From Gammaproteobacteria bacterium (lineage in GTDB: Bacteria; Pseudomonadota; Gammaproteobacteria; GCA-001735895): 8,245 bases of DNA. Below, piece after piece: positions 6,466-8,245 of the stretch (position 1 is its first letter; each line of letters begins with the position of its first letter). The notes beneath the pieces were generated by a model that was not told the origin of the DNA, made no database searches, and saw only the letters and a list, made by a program, of their open reading frames with translations. Made by a program: the position numbers and the translations under genes. The stretch is from assembly GCA_029864065.1 (NCBI GenBank), contig JAOTUD010000088.1:1-8245 (forward strand). Reading direction: 5' to 3'.

Positions 6466-6543
6466 CCGGCGCGCATCGGCTCGACGGAGTCCAGGACATT
6501 ACCTTGGCGGTAAAACATAATTACTTCGCGGACAGGATCGCGG

Positions 6544-6549
6544 TACACT
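6544..6549 (+). promoter_or_regulatory. Possible -10 box for the SYLF lipoprotein gene
   Basis: TACACT at 6544-6549 within GCGGTACACTAG matches four of six consensus -10 positions and would start transcription near 6556, about 40 nt before the ATG. The 17-nt-spaced -35 position (TTACTT, 6521-6526) is poor. It lies in the 129-nt gap after the permease, so the lipoprotein gene probably has its own promoter. Confidence 0.3.
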
Positions 6550-6594
6550 AGCAGCATCTTTGTACACCCCCCTAAACGAAACCAGAGAGCATCA

Positions 6595-7158
6595 ATGAAA
6601 CAACTTTCGCTCGCAATCTGTATTGGATTGGTATTTGTCATTGGTGGCTGCGCGACCACCGGCGGTACCACACCGATCGAAAGGCGCGAGGCGATTCAAT
6701 CGATGAAAAACCAGGTATTAACCGAACTCTACAAGGCCAAACCGGATGTCAAATCACAGATCGCCAGCGCGCCCGGCTACGCGGTGTTCAGCAACGCCAA
6801 CGTCAACCTCGTGCTGGCCAGTTTCGGCGGTGGTTACGGCGTCGCCAGGAACAATAAAACGGGAACCGACACCTACATGAAGATGGGCGAAGTCGGTCTC
6901 GGTCTCGGCCTCGGCGTCAAGGATTTCCGCGCGGTGTTCGTATTTCACACCGATGCAAGCCTGAATAATTTTATCGAAAACGGCTGGGCCTTCGGCGCGC
7001 AGGCCGACGCCGCCGCGAAGGCCAGCGACAAGGGCGCAGCCGTCGGCGGCGAGATTACCGCCGATAACGTCACCATCTACCAGCTGACCGAGACCGGACT
7101 CGCGCTGCAGGCGACGATTAAAGGCACCAAGTACTGGAAAGATGAAATCCTGAACTAG
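6595..7158 (+). CDS. SYLF-domain (YSC84/DUF500-related) lipoprotein
   Basis: The 187-residue protein starts at ATG 6595 with GAGAG 5 nt upstream. Its N-terminus is a lipoprotein signal: MKQLSLAICIGLVFV then the lipobox IGGC, giving lipidated C19. The next residue is Ala rather than Asp, which favours sorting to the outer membrane. Residues ~55-187 fit the bacterial SYLF fold: APGYAVFSNANVN (59-71), ASFGGGYGVARN (75-86), the glycine-leucine run GLGLGLGVKD (101-110), FVFHTDASLNNFI (115-127), WAFGAQADAAA (131-141) and the closing TGLALQATIKGTKY (167-180). SYLF domains bind phospholipids in eukaryotic Ysc84/SH3YL1; in bacteria they occur as secreted or outer-membrane lipoproteins whose role is poorly defined, with envelope stability often suggested. 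The domain covers nearly the whole mature protein. It shows no link to the sulfonate genes. Confidence 0.85.
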   Translation: MKQLSLAICIGLVFVIGGCATTGGTTPIERREAIQSMKNQVLTELYKAKPDVKSQIASAPGYAVFSNANVNLVLASFGGGYGVARNNKTGTDTYMKMGEVGLGLGLGVKDFRAVFVFHTDASLNNFIENGWAFGAQADAAAKASDKGAAVGGEITADNVTIYQLTETGLALQATIKGTKYWKDEILN

Positions 7159-7227
7159 GGATGGAGGAAAGGCATTTATATTTTATCGACTAGCCATGGT
7201 TTGCCGTGTCGGCGCTCGATCAATCCT

Positions 7228-7231
7228 GGAG
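7228..7231 (+). promoter_or_regulatory. Ribosome binding site selecting the ATG at 7239
   Basis: GGAG (7228-7231) is 7 nt before the ATG at 7239. It favours that start over the in-frame GTG at 7206, which would put 11 extra residues in front of a complete signal peptide. Confidence 0.65.
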
Positions 7232-7238
7232 ACTCCTG

Positions 7239-7661
7239 ATGTGCATTAAACTGATAATCATTACGTCGCTGTTGTCACTGGCCTCGGGCTTGCAGGTCGA
7301 TGCCCACGAGGGTTCGATCAAGTTGTTCACGGGCCAGGCGGGGTCGTTTACCGCCAGCAATTTACCGCGCCATTGCCGGCCGAACGGGGTCATGCGCTGC
7401 CATCGGTTTCATCCGTTGTTCAGCGGTGGATCCATGAAAACCAGCCTCGAACCCCGGGACAAGTCCTCGCTCAAAGACCCGGTGCAGGCAGGGCAACCGC
7501 TATCGACATCGATGCACGGCCAGGTCATCAAACTGAATCGCGACGGACTGTGCCTGCAAAAGGGTGATCCCGGTTACGACCAGACCTCGACGTTCGAGTT
7601 GTATTTCTCTGTCGAACAGTGTCGCGCCCGCAGCGCCGCGGGATCCACGGACCCGTTTTGA
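7239..7661 (+). CDS. Small secreted four-cysteine protein of unknown function
   Basis: I do not recognise this 140-residue protein. The start at ATG 7239 has a good GGAG and opens directly into a Sec signal peptide: K4 then a hydrophobic core LIIITSLLSLASGLQ, with likely cleavage after VDA at residue 22. Cys2 does not fit a lipobox. The mature chain of about 118 residues has four cysteines (46, 54, 105, 128), enough for two disulfides, consistent with a periplasmic or secreted location. The segment HCRPNGVMRCHRFHP (45-59) is rich in His and Cys and could contact a metal, but no known metal-binding motif is clear. The centre (about 64-92) is polar and likely flexible. It follows the SYLF gene by 80 nt, which hold an AT-rich patch but no clear terminator, so the two may be co-transcribed. 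It converges with the PDZ gene, with 19 nt between stop codons. Confidence 0.6.
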   Translation: MCIKLIIITSLLSLASGLQVDAHEGSIKLFTGQAGSFTASNLPRHCRPNGVMRCHRFHPLFSGGSMKTSLEPRDKSSLKDPVQAGQPLSTSMHGQVIKLNRDGLCLQKGDPGYDQTSTFELYFSVEQCRARSAAGSTDPF

Positions 7662-7663
7662 GG

Positions 7664-7680
7664 GCGCCCGAGGCGGGCGC
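7664..7680. terminator. GC hairpin between convergent genes (possible shared terminator)
   Basis: GCGCCCG (7664-7670) pairs with CGGGCGC (7674-7680) around AGG, filling the gap between the stop of the four-cysteine protein (7661) and the stop of the minus-strand PDZ protein (7683-7681). The placement suits a bidirectional terminator, but neither strand has a T-run after the stem, so it would work only weakly or as an mRNA 3'-end stabiliser. Confidence 0.4.
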
Positions 7681-8245
7681 TCATGGCGCCACGCTGAGCG
7701 AATCCATGCGGATTCCGAGCGGTCCGCGCGCGAGGTAGAACCGCAGCGTTTCGCCATCACGTTCGATCTCGACCTCGACCACGTCGGTGATGTCGCCGCT
7801 GGTGGTGGCCGTGCGCAAATCCCGCCAGTTATAGATGCGCTGGCTGTCGTAACGCAGGATATGGTCGCCAGCCACGATGCCGGCCTGCCCGGCCTGGGCG
7901 CTCGCCAGTACGCTGGTCACCGCGACGCGGTTCGGTTGTCCCGAGGCGTATAAATAGGCGTCGTAGGCCGAATCCCCGAGCTGCTCCCGCAGCGATTCCT
8001 CGCTGCTGTCGAGCCGCCGCATTTCCTCGCGCAAACGGGCGCGGTCCCAGCCTTCGCGGGCGGACCGGTCGCGCAGGTATAGCCGCTCCATTTCGAGCTG
8101 CTCGAAGAAGAGCTTCAACTGGCTGGCCTGGGCGCTATCGATGCCGGTTTCGATCAGCGCCTGCTCGTCGAACCAGCCCTGGCCGGAAGCCTCGCTGGAG
8201 TTCGCGGCGGCATCGTTCGCCGCAGTAGTGTCCGTCGAAGCTTTC
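7681..8245 (-). CDS. PDZ-domain protein, C-terminal portion (cut by window edge)
   Basis: The minus-strand frame is open from the right edge to TGA at 7683-7681, giving 187 visible residues; the ATG at 8118 is internal. The visible start is Ala/Thr/Ser/Asn-rich, then GWFDEQALIETGID, then a charged, probably helical stretch (about 43-95: EQLEMERLYLRDR and REEMRRLDSSEESLREQL). The C-terminal domain begins near NRVAVTSVLASAQAGQAGI and continues with GDHILRYDSQRI and VEVEIERDGE, the peptide-binding fold of PDZ domains, where the loop before the first strand plus the residues after it receive a partner's C-terminus. No protease catalytic triad is visible. I believe this matches an uncharacterised gammaproteobacterial PDZ family with a helical region before the domain, probably periplasmic, but the signal peptide would lie outside the window. 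Confidence 0.75.
   Translation of the reverse strand, partial: KASTDTTAANDAAANSSEASGQGWFDEQALIETGIDSAQASQLKLFFEQLEMERLYLRDRSAREGWDRARLREEMRRLDSSEESLREQLGDSAYDAYLYASGQPNRVAVTSVLASAQAGQAGIVAGDHILRYDSQRIYNWRDLRTATTSGDITDVVEVEIERDGETLRFYLARGPLGIRMDSLSVAP

Noticed and set aside
5652..6551. Plus-strand open frame of 299 codons overlapping the permease in another frame
   Set aside because: The translation is Arg-rich and polar, whereas the frame from 5710 gives eight membrane segments with both TauE/SafE glycine motifs.
7161..7193. Ten-residue open frame right after the SYLF gene, containing GGAGGAAAGG
   Set aside because: Too short to support as a gene. The GGAGG lies inside the frame itself and precedes no suitable start codon, so it is probably incidental.
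1..8245. CRISPR array, tRNA, rRNA, toxin-antitoxin pair, phage genes or defence system
   Set aside because: No spaced direct repeats, no tRNA or rRNA sequence, and no recognisable nuclease, toxin, integrase or phage protein in any frame.

Overview
The window reads as accessory chromosomal DNA of a GC-rich proteobacterium, most likely a gammaproteobacterium. The clues are short dispersed REP-like hairpins with a CATTCCCGCG core, a SYLF-domain lipoprotein, a Sel1-repeat protein and a periplasm-type PDZ protein. This assignment is inference; no rRNA, tRNA or phylogenetic marker is present. I see no CRISPR array, integrase or intact transposase.

Layout. (1) 1-242, plus strand: the last ~79 codons of a TauD/TfdA-type Fe(II)/2-oxoglutarate dioxygenase. 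(2) 411-4112 plus 4115-5548, minus strand: a run of four genes. In transcription order they are an acylating aldehyde dehydrogenase closely resembling sulfoacetaldehyde dehydrogenase SauS, an AMP-forming acyl-CoA ligase (SauT candidate) 2 nt after it, a small class I SAM methyltransferase, and an exported protein with nine exact-length Sel1 repeats. (3) 5549-5709: a divergent intergenic region with a perfect 19-bp inverted repeat. (4) 5710-6465, plus strand: a TauE/SafE-family membrane permease. (5) 6595-7158 and 7239-7661, plus strand: a SYLF lipoprotein and a small secreted four-cysteine protein of unknown function. (6) 7681-8245, minus strand: the C-terminal part of a PDZ-domain protein that runs off the right edge.

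How the genes may work together. The ligase plus acylating dehydrogenase pair matches the known sulfoacetate route (sulfoacetate to sulfoacetyl-CoA to sulfoacetaldehyde). Downstream sulfite release would need sulfoacetaldehyde acetyltransferase (Xsc), which is not in the window, and a TauE/SafE permease is a plausible exporter of the sulfite formed. A TauD/TfdA relative at the left edge adds to an organosulfonate theme but is more weakly linked. The sulfonate reading is an inference from family resemblance and gene order. The methyltransferase, Sel1 protein, SYLF lipoprotein, Cys-rich protein and PDZ protein have no evident role in that pathway.

I found no convincing wholly new system. The items most worth a second look are the compact sauS-sauT-like pair with its divergent TauE-type permease, the perfect palindrome that may supply that permease's -35 box, and the uncharacterised four-cysteine secreted protein.
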